Shown here: positions 1 to 8,260 of the stretch, piece by piece
How the letters are laid out: each line of letters begins with the position of its first letter
Position numbering within the stretch: the first letter of the stretch is position 1
Assembly (NCBI GenBank): GCA_028713675.1
Contig: JAQTNV010000032.1
Span: forward strand, 1 to 41,627
Length of the DNA: 41,627 bases
Direction: 5' to 3'
DNA from: a bacterium
GTDB taxonomy: Bacteria > Desulfobacterota > JAPLJL01
The notes under the pieces: model-generated
Database searches by the model: none
What the model saw: only the letters and a program-made list of their open reading frames with translations
Told to the model about the DNA's origin: nothing
Made by a program: the position numbers and the translations under genes

Positions 1-1294
1 TAACCCCTTCGATAAAAAGAATATGGATCGCGCCCAGATCGTCACGGGCGATGGAGGTTCGAAAACGGAAAATCGAAAACGGATCGAACTGGTAAATATT
101 CGTACTGACCCATGCCCCGGATGAATTCGTGGCATACCTGAGCGTCCCCTCCGGCAACGTTCCCGAATTGCATCCATAGCCGATGTGGACTTTTCCGTCC
201 GGATCAAGGGTGAAGGCGTCCAAATCGGAATCGGAAAAGTTCCGGCAGTCTGAATCCACAGTTTCCACGTTCCAGGTGCCCCAGCCGGTTTTTTTGGCGT
301 AATAAACCGAATTCCAATCCCGGAAGCTGAGATGCAGGGTATCATTGCCTTCAATAATCAGGTAAGGCGAGTCTTGGCAATTGTTTGGAGGCGACGGCTC
401 CCACATCCAGTCGCCGGGAGAGCCGGAAGAATTGTTGAGATAGCCCATACTGCCCGAAGAACAATAGACGACATGCACGGAGCCGGAAGAATCCACGGCG
501 ATGGAGCTTTGCGGCGTGCTCCAATCAAAATAGCCGAGATTTGTTGATGTCCACGATCCGATTTTATTGGTGGCGTATTTAAGATTCTTCGTCAATGAGT
601 CGTAATAACTTATATGAGCCTTGCCGGAGGAGTCCAGGGCCAAAGAGGTATAGCCGCCCACCCCCCGCGAGTTGTCCGCGGTCTCCGTGTGCCATTCGGA
701 ACCGTCAAAATAAGTGTAGGCAAGGTGGTCGCTCCCGTAGACCAGGTGGATGTTGCCTGAACCGTCGAGGACCAGGGCATGATTGGGATTCCATTGTTGA
801 AAACTGTATTCGGCGGCAACCACGGTTTCGGTCCGCCAGGCGTATTTTACCGTCCAGCTGAAAGTTGCCGGAGTGGGGTCGAGGTTGCCGGCCTGGTCCT
901 TGGCCCGGACCGCGAAGGAATGAGTGCCCTCATAGAGGGCGACATAAGACTGGGGGGAAGTGCAGGGGGTGAAACCCTCGCTGTCGAGGCTGCATTCGAA
1001 ACTTGCCGCCGGTTCGCTGGCGGTGAATTGGAATTCGTCGGCTACAAAGCTCGAGATTTCCAGGGGCTTGATGGTGATGGTGGTATCCGGAGGGGTGGTG
1101 TCGGCGGGCGGAGGAGAACTTTCATTATTACCGGAGCAACTACTGCTGCCGGAACAACTAAGGGCTGGTTGGCTCAGGGCCTGCGGGCCGACCGCCGAGG
1201 AGGCGGCGAAGCCGAGCCGGCTGTTGGGCTCGATGGAGACGGAAAGAGCGAGCATCCCCAGGAAGATTAACCAGAAAATCCGTGTTTTCTTCAT
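1..1294 (-). CDS. Secreted BNR/sialidase-like repeat protein (C-terminus outside window)
   Basis: The frame is open from the ATG at 1294 to the window edge, 431 codons with no stop. The N-terminus (MKKTRIFWLIFLGMLALSVS) is a signal peptide, followed by a low-complexity linker and an Ig-like domain at about residues 66-145 ending in GNLDPTPATFSWTV. After this come at least six repeats built on D-x-G-x-[IV]-H-[LIV]-x-[YF] (for example SGNIHLVY, SGKAHISY, DGKVHIGY), which resemble BNR/sialidase-type blades. The Cys after the signal region (PALSCSG) is too far from the hydrophobic core for a lipobox, so a secreted protein is more likely than a lipoprotein. It is the last of five tandem paralogues sharing promoter, leader and signal peptide. 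Ligand and role are unknown; an extracellular adhesion or binding scaffold is an inference. Confidence 0.8.
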   Translation of the reverse strand, partial: MKKTRIFWLIFLGMLALSVSIEPNSRLGFAASSAVGPQALSQPALSCSGSSSCSGNNESSPPPADTTPPDTTITIKPLEISSFVADEFQFTASEPAASFECSLDSEGFTPCTSPQSYVALYEGTHSFAVRAKDQAGNLDPTPATFSWTVKYAWRTETVVAAEYSFQQWNPNHALVLDGSGNIHLVYGSDHLAYTYFDGSEWHTETADNSRGVGGYTSLALDSSGKAHISYYDSLTKNLKYATNKIGSWTSTNLGYFDWSTPQSSIAVDSSGSVHVVYCSSGSMGYLNNSSGSPGDWMWEPSPPNNCQDSPYLIIEGNDTLHLSFRDWNSVYYAKKTGWGTWNVETVDSDCRNFSDSDLDAFTLDPDGKVHIGYGCNSGTLPEGTLRYATNSSGAWVSTNIYQFDPFSIFRFRTSIARDDLGAIHILFIEGV

Positions 1295-1460
1295 TTCTAC
1301 CCCCCTGCGTCCCGGGAAGAGAAGAACTTTGACTGGAATATATAGTTCCTTTATACACCCGTCGGTATTATTGTCAATGAAATAAGTTCTGACTGAGAAT
1401 CAAAACCAGGGTTTTGATCGGGGGGAAAGCCGCGAGTACATAATTTCCTGGTAAAAACGG
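1295..1460 (-). repeat. Type-A intergenic leader block, copy 1
   Basis: This 166-bp block upstream of the BNR-like gene matches 6210-6375, upstream of the SIQQ-type gene. The lengths are equal and I count one difference by eye. It holds the ribosome binding site, leader, promoter and palindrome. The match continues into the signal-peptide codons: both genes begin MKKTRIFW. Confidence 0.9.
1350..1418 (-). promoter_or_regulatory. Promoter with upstream palindrome for the BNR-like gene
   Basis: On the minus strand there is a perfect -35 TTGACA (1372-1377), a 16-bp spacer and TATAAA (1350-1355). Exactly 21 bp upstream of the -35 lies a palindrome with 9-bp arms, ATCAAAACC-N2-GGTTTTGAT (1399-1418). 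Its centre is about 65 bp upstream of the predicted start, a usual position for an activator site. The same arrangement occurs before all five paralogues. Confidence 0.75.
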
Positions 1461-1497
1461 TGACAGGTAGCCAGTAACCAGTAACCGGTAGCCGCAG
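1461..1497. repeat. Degenerate 7-bp repeats (CCAGTAA-like)
   Basis: The heptamers CAGGTAG, CCAGTAA, CCAGTAA, CCGGTAG and CCGCAGC run in register. They are related to the arrays found in most other intergenic regions of the window, such as 41111-41152. Confidence 0.6.
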
Positions 1498-1572
1498 CCT
1501 TCAGGCTGCGTTTCAGGTTGTTAGTCTTGTCCTGTGCGCAGTCGAAGGATTTAATAAAATTCCCGCCTCATT

Positions 1573-1604
1573 AAAAAAAGCCCCGCCTTCCGCGGGGCCT
1601 TTTC
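1573..1604 (-). terminator. Rho-independent terminator of the kelch gene
   Basis: On the minus strand GCCCCGC-GGAAG-GCGGGGC is followed by seven T. It lies about 110 bp after the kelch stop codon. The reverse strand also ends in a short T run, so it may work in both directions. The block 1573-1656 recurs at 10195-10276 behind the unrelated TPR gene. Confidence 0.85.
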
Positions 1605-1647
1605 ATTTCTGGTTTATTTTTTCTCGGCGATGTCTTGGTTGCGCTCT

Positions 1648-1692
1648 TACCTTTCACCTTTGAGCTATGACCTATGACCCATCACCTATGAT
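1648..1692. repeat. 7-bp repeat array (CTATGAC-like)
   Basis: Degenerate heptamers (CTATGAC, CTATGAC, CCATCAC, CTATGAT) lie just after the 3' end of the kelch gene. Read in the gene's direction they are GGTCATAG-like, the orientation seen behind most genes here. Confidence 0.7.
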
Positions 1693-1713
1693 CTTTTACT
1701 TTTAACTTGCCGG

Positions 1714-4191
1714 TTACGGCGTGTACATCCCGCCGCTTCTTAAGTAGTCGGGGTTACAGCAATTCCCATATCCTCCCCAAACGATCATCTGGGAGCCGGT
1801 CCAGACGGCGGTGTGAAAGTACCTGGCGGCAGTAGCGCCGGTGGTGGATGTCGCCAGCCAAGTATCAGCGGCAGGATCATACCTTCCGCCGGTATTTAAC
1901 GGAAAACCATTTAACCCGCCCCATATTATCATTTGAGACCCTGTCCAAATCGCGGTGAAATCGTATCTTCCTGAGGGAGCGCCAGCGATGGATGTATCCG
2001 ACCAGGTATTATCGGCGGGATTATATCTCCCGCCTGTGTTAGGTGAAGATCCATTAGATCCTCCCCAGATTACCATTTTGGAACCAGTCCAGACGGCGGT
2101 GTGATAGCACCTGGCGGAAGGAGCGCCGGTGGTGGAAGTATCCTGCCAGGTGTCGGCGGCGGGATTGTATCTCCCTCCGGTATTAAGGTAATTACTGTTA
2201 TATTTCCCACCCCATACGATCATTTCTGTACCCGTCCAAACTGCGGTGTGAAGGTCTCTTTCTGACGGGGCTCCGATGTTGGAGGTCGTTTGCCAGGTAT
2301 CGGAGGCAGGATAATATCTTCCCCCGGTATTGATATAATTTCCATCATATCCCCCCCAGACGATCATTTCTGAGCCGGTCCAAACGACGGTATAAGAGTT
2401 CCTGGCTGTAGGTGCATTAATGGTGGAAGTGGCCTGCCAGGAATCAGTATTGGGGTCATACCTTCCTCCGCTATTACCGCCAAATGCGCCTCCCCAGACA
2501 ATCATTTCGGTGCCGGTCCAGATAGCTTGATGAGATTCCCTTTTGTCAGGAGCTCCGATTTTGTTGGTAAGCTGCCAGGCGTCGGTAATTGGGTTATATC
2601 GACCTCCGGTATTGGTTAAACCGCCTTCACCCATCCCTCCCCAAATGATCATTTCGGTTCCGGTCCAGACCGCGGTGTGAGAGTCTCTTGGGGGAGGTGT
2701 CCCGACAAAAGTATCCTGCCAAGAATTGGTGGCGGGGTCATATCTCCCTCCCGTATCTAAGTCGGCATCATCGGATCCCCCCCAAACGATCATTTCAGTA
2801 CCGGTCCAGACCGCGGTATGGGAAGACCTGGCGGAGGGAGCGCCGATGGTGGATGTGGCTTGCCAAATATTCGTTGTCGGATTATATCCGCTTCCCGAAT
2901 TAGTAAGAGGGCTTCCTCCCCAAACGATCATTTCGGTACCGGTCCAGACCGCGGTATGGGAAGACCTGGCGGAGGGAGCACTGACAGTAGAGGTAGTCTG
3001 CCAAGTGTCAGTTGTGGGATTGTATCTCCCTCCCGTATTGCCACCTCCCGACCCTCCCCAAACAACCATTAAGGAATCGGCCCAGACTGTTGTATGGTTT
3101 GTTCTTCCCGAAGGCACATTGGCTCCGGTGCTGGTGGGCGTCCAGGAGTCTGTGCCCGGATTGTATCTTCCCCCAGTATTAAGGTAATGGGCCGACACGT
3201 CGACATACAATCCGCCCCAAACGATCATTTCCGATCCCGTCCATATCGTGGTGTGGTAAGACCTGGCGGAGGGGGCGCCGGTGGTGGAAGTTGTTTGCCA
3301 GGAGTTGGTCGCGGGATCGTACTTGCCTCCAGTATTAAGGAAATTGCTGTCATCAATCCCTCCCCAAATGATCATTAAGGAACCGGTCCAGACTGCGGTG
3401 TGAGAAAATCTGGCGGAGGGGGCACCGGTGGTGGAAATATATTGCCAGGTATCAGTCGCAGGATTATATCTCCCCCCATCGTTAACTAGATCTATGTTAG
3501 AGCTCCCTCCCCAAATGATCATTCTGGTGCCGGTCCAGACCGCAGAGTGACCGGATCGGACGGAGGGGGCGTTAATTAAAGAAATGTCCTGCCAAGAATC
3601 GGTGGAAGGATCGTATCTCCCGCCGGAATTCAAAAACCTCCCTCCCCAAATAATCATTTGGGAGCCGGTCCAGACCGCAGTATGACCGCTTCTTTCGGAA
3701 GGGGCGCCGTTGACGTTGGTGGCTTGCCAGGAATCGATAAATCTGATTGTCCAAGAATACTGTGCCGGGGTGGGGTCAACATTCCCCCTGGCATCCCAGG
3801 CTCTTACTTGAAAGATGTGAGTGCTTTCGGAAAGTCCAGAATATGTGAGAGGAGAAATACAGTTTGAATACTCCCCTCCATCCAACTGGCATTCAAACGT
3901 GCAATCGGTTCCCAACAAGTGATCGCATTGAAAAGAGAAAGTCGCGACGGTTGAATTTATCGGATCAGGGGGATTTTGGGTGATCAAGGTTTCCGGGGGC
4001 CAGTTTTGGAAGTAACTGGAGTAACCATTGCTCTGAGGCGGGGTTCCCTGGCAGGAAATGGCCGGCTGGCTGAATGCCTCTGGCCCGATGGCCGAGGAGG
4101 CGGCGAAGCCGAGCCGGCTGGTGGGCTCGATGGAGACGGAAAGAGCAAGCATCCCCAGGAAGATCAACCAGAATAGCCGCGTTTTATTCAT
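1714..4191 (-). CDS. Secreted 14-repeat kelch propeller protein
   Basis: The protein has 825 residues. Residues 1-34 form a signal peptide nearly identical to its neighbours. An Ig-like domain follows at about 65-150 (PPETLITQNPP to GNVDPTPAQYSW), with cysteines that may pair. The rest is kelch repeats of about 46-50 residues, each with H-T-A-V-W-T-G, a hydrophobic strand ending in W-G-G, then G-G-R-Y-[ND]-P and a final Trp. I count 14 W-G-G motifs. The C-terminus stops just after G-G-M-Y-T-P and the first strand comes from the N-terminus, as in circularly closed propellers; 14 blades suggest two seven-bladed rings. ATG 4191 has GAGGT four bases upstream. The gene is monocistronic, with its own promoter and terminator. 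Kelch propellers bind protein or sugar; the ligand here is unknown. Confidence 0.9.
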   Translation of the reverse strand: MNKTRLFWLIFLGMLALSVSIEPTSRLGFAASSAIGPEAFSQPAISCQGTPPQSNGYSSYFQNWPPETLITQNPPDPINSTVATFSFQCDHLLGTDCTFECQLDGGEYSNCISPLTYSGLSESTHIFQVRAWDARGNVDPTPAQYSWTIRFIDSWQATNVNGAPSERSGHTAVWTGSQMIIWGGRFLNSGGRYDPSTDSWQDISLINAPSVRSGHSAVWTGTRMIIWGGSSNIDLVNDGGRYNPATDTWQYISTTGAPSARFSHTAVWTGSLMIIWGGIDDSNFLNTGGKYDPATNSWQTTSTTGAPSARSYHTTIWTGSEMIVWGGLYVDVSAHYLNTGGRYNPGTDSWTPTSTGANVPSGRTNHTTVWADSLMVVWGGSGGGNTGGRYNPTTDTWQTTSTVSAPSARSSHTAVWTGTEMIVWGGSPLTNSGSGYNPTTNIWQATSTIGAPSARSSHTAVWTGTEMIVWGGSDDADLDTGGRYDPATNSWQDTFVGTPPPRDSHTAVWTGTEMIIWGGMGEGGLTNTGGRYNPITDAWQLTNKIGAPDKRESHQAIWTGTEMIVWGGAFGGNSGGRYDPNTDSWQATSTINAPTARNSYTVVWTGSEMIVWGGYDGNYINTGGRYYPASDTWQTTSNIGAPSERDLHTAVWTGTEMIVWGGKYNSNYLNTGGRYNPAADTWQDTSTTGAPSARCYHTAVWTGSKMVIWGGSNGSSPNTGGRYNPADNTWSDTSIAGAPSGRYDFTAIWTGSQMIIWGGLNGFPLNTGGRYDPAADTWLATSTTGATAARYFHTAVWTGSQMIVWGGYGNCCNPDYLRSGGMYTP

Positions 4192-4248
4192 TTTTACCTC
4201 GCCTCATTCCCCGGGAAGAGAACAACTTTGACTGGAATATATAGTTCC

Positions 4249-4317
4249 TTTATACACCCGTCGATATTATTGTCAATGAAGTAAGTTCTGACTGAGAATC
4301 AAAACCAGGGTTTTGAT
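4249..4317 (-). promoter_or_regulatory. Promoter with upstream palindrome for the kelch gene
   Basis: TTGACA (4271-4276), a 16-bp spacer and TATAAA (4249-4254) are followed 21 bp upstream by the palindrome ATCAAAACC-N2-GGTTTTGAT (4298-4317). Spacing is identical to the other four copies. Confidence 0.75.
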
Positions 4318-4444
4318 CGGGGGGAAAGCCGCGCCCATCTCATCTCCTGGTAATAAAAGGGCGGTTTGCTGCGGGGTCACCTCATTCCGTCATTCCGGGC
4401 TTGCTTGTCCCGAGAAAATCGAGGGGACCCGGAATCCAGTCTGT

Positions 4445-4474
4445 AAAAAGCCCCGCCTTTCCGCGGGGCCTTTT
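4445..4474 (-). terminator. Terminator of the amber-interrupted SIQQ-type gene
   Basis: On the minus strand GCCCCGC-N6-GCGGGGC is followed by five T, 35 bp after the stop codon. Confidence 0.8.
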
Positions 4475-4508
4475 CATTTCTTGATGGTAATTTCTTATTA
4501 ATAGCGGA

Positions 4509-6209
4509 TTAAGGCGCCTGCTGTTGGATGGTGGCGTTGGTATCATTGATCGTAGCGCTGGTATTGGTAATTGTCGCGCTGGTATTGGTGATAGTTGTGG
4601 ATGTATTTGTAAGCGTGATGGATGAGTCGTTTACAGTTGCGGATGTGTCTATTACGATGGCTCCGCTGGAAGTATTAAAAGGTATGCTTCCATCTGGATT
4701 AAGCTTCAAAATCCATAAATCATAAGATCCTACACTTAAATATAGGGTGCGACCAGCGACGATAAAACCCCCGTTAGAAGTTTGTTGAATTGAATATGGG
4801 TTCTGGGTATTCGGTGCTCCGTAAGTTTTTTGCCAGTTCACGGTTCCATCTGGATTGAGCTTCAATATCCAGAAATCTTCAATTGTTGCGCCAAAGGATT
4901 GCGTCTCCCCTGCGACGACATAACTCCCATCAGAGGTCTGTTGGATTTTGCTTGCATAATCACTGGATGTTCCTCCGTAAGTTTTCTGCCAGGCCACGGT
5001 TGCGTCCGAATTGAGTTTCAATACCCAGTAGTCATAGCTTCCGGCACCGAAGGAATTGGTATACCCTGCGACAACATAACCTCCATCAGAAGTCTGTTGA
5101 ATTGAGGTTGCGCGATCATAACCTGTTCCGCCGCATAATTTTTGCCAGGCCACGGTTCCGTTTGAATTGAGCTTTAATATCCAGAAACCGGAATTTCCCG
5201 CGCCAACGGAGGCATTCTCCCCTGCGACGATATAACCCCCATCAGAAGTCTGTTGGATTGAATATGCATCATCAGCGTATGTCCCGCCGTAGGCCTTTTG
5301 CCAGGCTACGGTTCCGTCTGAATTGAGCTTTAATATCCAGAAATCATCATTTCCTGCGCGAAAGGACTTGGTCTACCCTGCGACGATATAACCCCCGTCA
5401 GAGGTCTGTTGGATTGAATATGCCGATTCACTTCCTGTCCCGCCGTAGGCCTTTTGCCAGTTCACGGTTCCATCTGAATTAAGCTTTAATACCCAGAAAT
5501 CATAATATCCTGCACCAAAGGACTGGGTGAGCCCGGCGGCGATATAACCCCCGTCGGTAGTTTGTTGGATTGAATATGCATAATCATCGCTTGTCCCGCT
5601 GTAAGTTTTTTGCCAGGCCACGGTTCCGTCCGAATTGAGTTTTAATACCCAGGAGTCATAAGATCCTGCGCCAAAGGAATTGGTGGATGCTGCGACGATA
5701 TACCCCCCATCGGAGGTCGGTTGAATAAAAGATGGAAATTCTGCGACGGTCCCGCCGTAAGATTTTGCCCAAGGGGTCAGGATAGCCCAGGAATAGATTG
5801 CCGGGGTCAGGTCAACATTACCTGAACCATCCCACGCCTTAACTTCGAATGTGTGATCGCCTTCAAAAAGACCGGAATAAATTATTGGAGAAGCGCAGGA
5901 GATCCAACCCCCGGAATCAATCTGGCAATCATAGGTACAGCTTCCTTCGTTACACGTGAATTCAAAGGTGGCAGTTACTTGATTGGTCGGATTGGAAGGA
6001 TAGGAAGTGATGGTTGTCTCCGGGGGTGTGGTGTCGGCGGGAGGAGCGGGAGGCTGATTTTTATTGCCGAAACAGCTGAAAATTGGCGAAGATGCCTGCG
6101 GGCCGATTGCCGAGGAGGCGGCGAAGCCGAGCCGGCTGTTGGGTTCGATGGAAACTGAAAGGGCGAGCATCCCCAGGAAGATAACCCAGAAAATCCGTGT
6201 TTTCTTCAT
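4509..6209 (-). pseudogene. Secreted seven-blade SIQQTSDGGY-repeat protein, interrupted by an in-frame TAG
   Basis: The 567-codon frame is continuous except for one TAG at 5373-5375 (codon 279). The intact paralogue at 8261-9940 has TAT (Gly-Tyr-Thr-Lys-Ser) at the equivalent place, so a single base change explains the stop. Features are the signal peptide (MKKTRIFW class), an Ig-like domain at about 60-140 with four Cys, then seven repeats of the form S-I-Q-Q-T-S-D-G-G-Y-[IV]-[VI]-A-G and W-[VI]-L-K-L-N-x-D-G-T-V-x-W-Q-K, and a Thr/Asn-rich heptapeptide tail. All seven blades exist only if the stop is read through; termination leaves under three. The part behind the stop keeps its frame and repeat consensus, so the mutation is recent, or a sequencing error, or suppressed. 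Function is unknown; a secreted propeller is predicted. Confidence 0.8.
4512..4655 (-). repeat. 21-bp repeats coding a Thr/Asn-rich heptapeptide tail
   Basis: The last 48 codons of the SIQQ-type gene encode tandem heptapeptides with Val/Ile every seventh position (T-N-T-S-A-T-I type), ending in QQQAP. The paralogue has the same tail at 8264-8407. Confidence 0.8.
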
Positions 6210-6375
6210 TTCTACCCCTCTGCGTCCCGGGAAGAGAAGAACTTTGACTGGAATATATAGTTCCTTTATACACCCGTCGGTATTATTGTCAATGAAATAA
6301 GTTCTGACTGAGAATCAAAACCAGGGTTTTGATCGGGGGGAAAGCCGCGAGTACATAATTTCCTGGTAAAAACGG
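6210..6375 (-). repeat. Type-A intergenic leader block, copy 2
   Basis: This block is 166 bp, like 1295-1460, from which it differs at one base by eye (a C/T near the start codon). It carries ribosome binding site, leader, promoter and palindrome of the SIQQ-type gene at 4509-6209. Confidence 0.9.
6265..6333 (-). promoter_or_regulatory. Promoter with upstream palindrome for the amber-interrupted gene
   Basis: TTGACA (6287-6292), 16 bp and TATAAA (6265-6270), with the 9+2+9 palindrome at 6314-6333 placed 21 bp further upstream. Confidence 0.75.
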
Positions 6376-6476
6376 CGGGTGTAAGAAAATCTCTTTCCCT
6401 GGAGTGGGGAGGGCAGGGGAGAGGGTGAAATAATTTCTCCCTGCTCTTTCCTTCGTAGTGCTATTTGTTCATTAAA

Positions 6477-7943
6477 TTACTGGCCGATTGCGTAAAGAAA
6501 ATGATCATCTGACGCTATGTATACGGTGCCGTTTGCTCCGATCGCCGGGGAAGAGTATATTTCGGCCCCCGTTTGATATCTCCATTTGAGCGTGCCGTTG
6601 GGATTAATCGCGTAAAGGTTAGAGTCATCCGACCCTACGTAGATGGTACCGTCGGCGCCAACCGCCGGAGAAGAACGGATTATGTCTTTGGCTGAGAATT
6701 TCCATTTGAGCGTGCCGTTGGGGTTGATCGCGTATAAGCTGCCATCATGTGATCCCACATAGACGGTACCGTCGGTCCCGATCGCCGGCGCGGAAGTAAC
6801 ATAGGAACCGGTGGGATAACTCCACTTCAGTGTTCCGTCAGGCCTAATGGCGTAAACATTGTAATCGTCTGAGCCTATATAAATGGTACCATCGGCTGCG
6901 ATTGCCGGTGAAGATTCCACGTAATCCCCGGTCTCATATTTCCACTTGAACGTGCCGTCAGGATTGATTGCATACAGATAGTAATATCCCGCCCCCACAT
7001 AGATGGTACCGTCGGCCCCGATCGCCGGCGAGGATTCCACCCAATCCCCCGTATCATAATTCCACTTGAGCGTGCCGTTGGGGTTGATCGCGTATAAGCT
7101 GCAGTCATGTGATCCCACATAGATGGTGCCGTCGGCCCCAACCGCCGGCGAGCTGTCCACATAGAACCCGGTCGGGAAGCTCCATTTGAGCGTGCCGTCC
7201 GGGTTAATGGCGTAAAAATTGTAATCCCAGGATCCAATATAAACGGTACCGTCGGCCCCGATCGCCGGAGAGGAAAACATAATCCAGCTCTCGGTTGGAT
7301 AACTCCACTTGAAAGTACCGTCCGGGTTGAGAGCGTAAATATCATTATCCTCCGATCCCATATAGATGGTGCCATCAGACCCGATCGCCGGCGAGGATTG
7401 CGCCAAGCTCCAGGTCTCATAGCTCCACTTGAGCGTATTGGTGACCGGACCGGCATAGGGACTGATTCCAGTGGATTGGATATCGTGGTGAAACTTCGGC
7501 CAGGGACTCGCGCTCGTCGTCCAGGAGTAGGAAGCCGGGGTGGGATCGACATTTCCTCCCGCGTCCCAGGCCCTTACCTGAAAAGTGATAATTCCGTTGG
7601 GAAGGCCGTAATAGGTATAAGGCGGGGAGCAGGTTGAAAATTCTCCTCCATCCAACCGGCAGTCATAGGTACAGCTTTCTTCGTCGCAGGTGAATTCGAA
7701 GGCGGCAGTTACTTGATTGGTCGGATTGGAAGGATAGGAAGTGATGGTTGTTTCCGGAGGGGTGGTATCGGCGGGGGCAGCGGGAGGCTGATTTTCATTG
7801 CCGAAACAGCTGAAGATTGGAGCAGATGCCTGCGGCCCGATCGCCGAGGAGGCGGCGAAGCCGGGCCGGCTGTTGGGCTCGATGGAGACGGAAAGGGCGA
7901 GTATCCCCAGGAAGATCAACCAAAAAAGCCACGTTTTATTCAT
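6477..7943 (-). CDS. Secreted eight-blade PQQ-like propeller protein
   Basis: The protein has 488 residues. The signal peptide (MNKTWLFW class) and Ig-like domain (about 60-140, ending GNVDPTPASYSW) match the neighbours. Eight repeats of about 41 residues follow, each reading W-x-[YF]-x-T-x(5)-S-S-P-A-I-G-x-D-G-T-[IV]-Y-[IV]-G-S then L-Y-A-I-N-P-[DN]-G-T-[LF]-K. Such W-motif repeats form the eight-bladed fold of quinoprotein-like (PQQ/YVTN) proteins. Nothing in the sequence argues for bound PQQ, so a structural or binding role is as likely as catalysis. The sequence ends directly after the last blade, without the Thr-rich tail of its SIQQ-type neighbours. In the duplicated two-gene unit it occupies the place held by the kelch gene in the other copy. 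No GC-rich terminator is visible behind it (6376-6476). Confidence 0.9.
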   Translation of the reverse strand: MNKTWLFWLIFLGILALSVSIEPNSRPGFAASSAIGPQASAPIFSCFGNENQPPAAPADTTPPETTITSYPSNPTNQVTAAFEFTCDEESCTYDCRLDGGEFSTCSPPYTYYGLPNGIITFQVRAWDAGGNVDPTPASYSWTTSASPWPKFHHDIQSTGISPYAGPVTNTLKWSYETWSLAQSSPAIGSDGTIYMGSEDNDIYALNPDGTFKWSYPTESWIMFSSPAIGADGTVYIGSWDYNFYAINPDGTLKWSFPTGFYVDSSPAVGADGTIYVGSHDCSLYAINPNGTLKWNYDTGDWVESSPAIGADGTIYVGAGYYYLYAINPDGTFKWKYETGDYVESSPAIAADGTIYIGSDDYNVYAIRPDGTLKWSYPTGSYVTSAPAIGTDGTVYVGSHDGSLYAINPNGTLKWKFSAKDIIRSSPAVGADGTIYVGSDDSNLYAINPNGTLKWRYQTGAEIYSSPAIGANGTVYIASDDHFLYAIGQ

Positions 7944-8000
7944 TTTTACCCCTTCTCATTCCCCGGGAAGAGAAGAACTTTGACTGGAATATATAATTCC

Positions 8001-8069
8001 TTTATACACCCGTCGGTAATTTTGTCAATGAAATAAGTTCTGACTGAGAATCAAAACCAGGGTTTTGAT
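8001..8069 (-). promoter_or_regulatory. Promoter with upstream palindrome for the PQQ-like gene
   Basis: TTGACA (8023-8028), 16 bp and TATAAA (8001-8006), with the 9+2+9 palindrome at 8050-8069, 21 bp from the -35. Confidence 0.75.
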
Positions 8070-8196
8070 CGGGGGGAAAATTGCACCTACCTCATCTCCT
8101 GGTCATAAAAGGGCGGTTTGCTGCGGGGTCACCTCATTCCGTCATTCCGGGCTTGCTTGTCCCGAGAAAATCGAGGGGACCCGGAATCCAGTCTGT

Positions 8197-8226
8197 AAAA
8201 AGCCCCGCCTTTCCGCGGGGCTTTTT
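8197..8226 (-). terminator. Terminator of the intact SIQQ-type gene
   Basis: On the minus strand GCCCCGC-N6-GCGGGGC is followed by five T. On the plus strand the stem is also followed by five T, so it may be bidirectional. Confidence 0.8.
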
Positions 8227-8260
8227 CATTTCTTGATGGTTATTTCTTATTACTAGCGGA

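Larger units (their letters stand above)
4192..4508 (-). repeat. Type-B intergenic block, copy 1
   Basis: This 317-bp block matches 7944-8260 at the same length with few differences. Along the minus strand it carries the end of the SIQQ-type gene's 3' region, a terminator, a REP-like palindromic element (4389-4439, arms ATTCCGGG and CCCGGAAT), a GC-rich stretch, the palindrome and promoter, and the leader of the next gene. No coding potential is seen in it. Confidence 0.9.
7944..8260 (-). repeat. Type-B intergenic block, copy 2
   Basis: This block has the same 317-bp length and order as 4192-4508: 3' region and terminator of the SIQQ-type gene, REP-like element (8141-8191), palindrome, promoter and leader. 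Downstream it continues into the MNKT-class signal peptide. Confidence 0.9.

Noticed and set aside
5373..5375. Pyrrolysine or other recoding at the TAG
   Set aside because: The position is an ordinary Tyr in the repeat consensus and the intact paralogue has TAT, so a point mutation is simpler.
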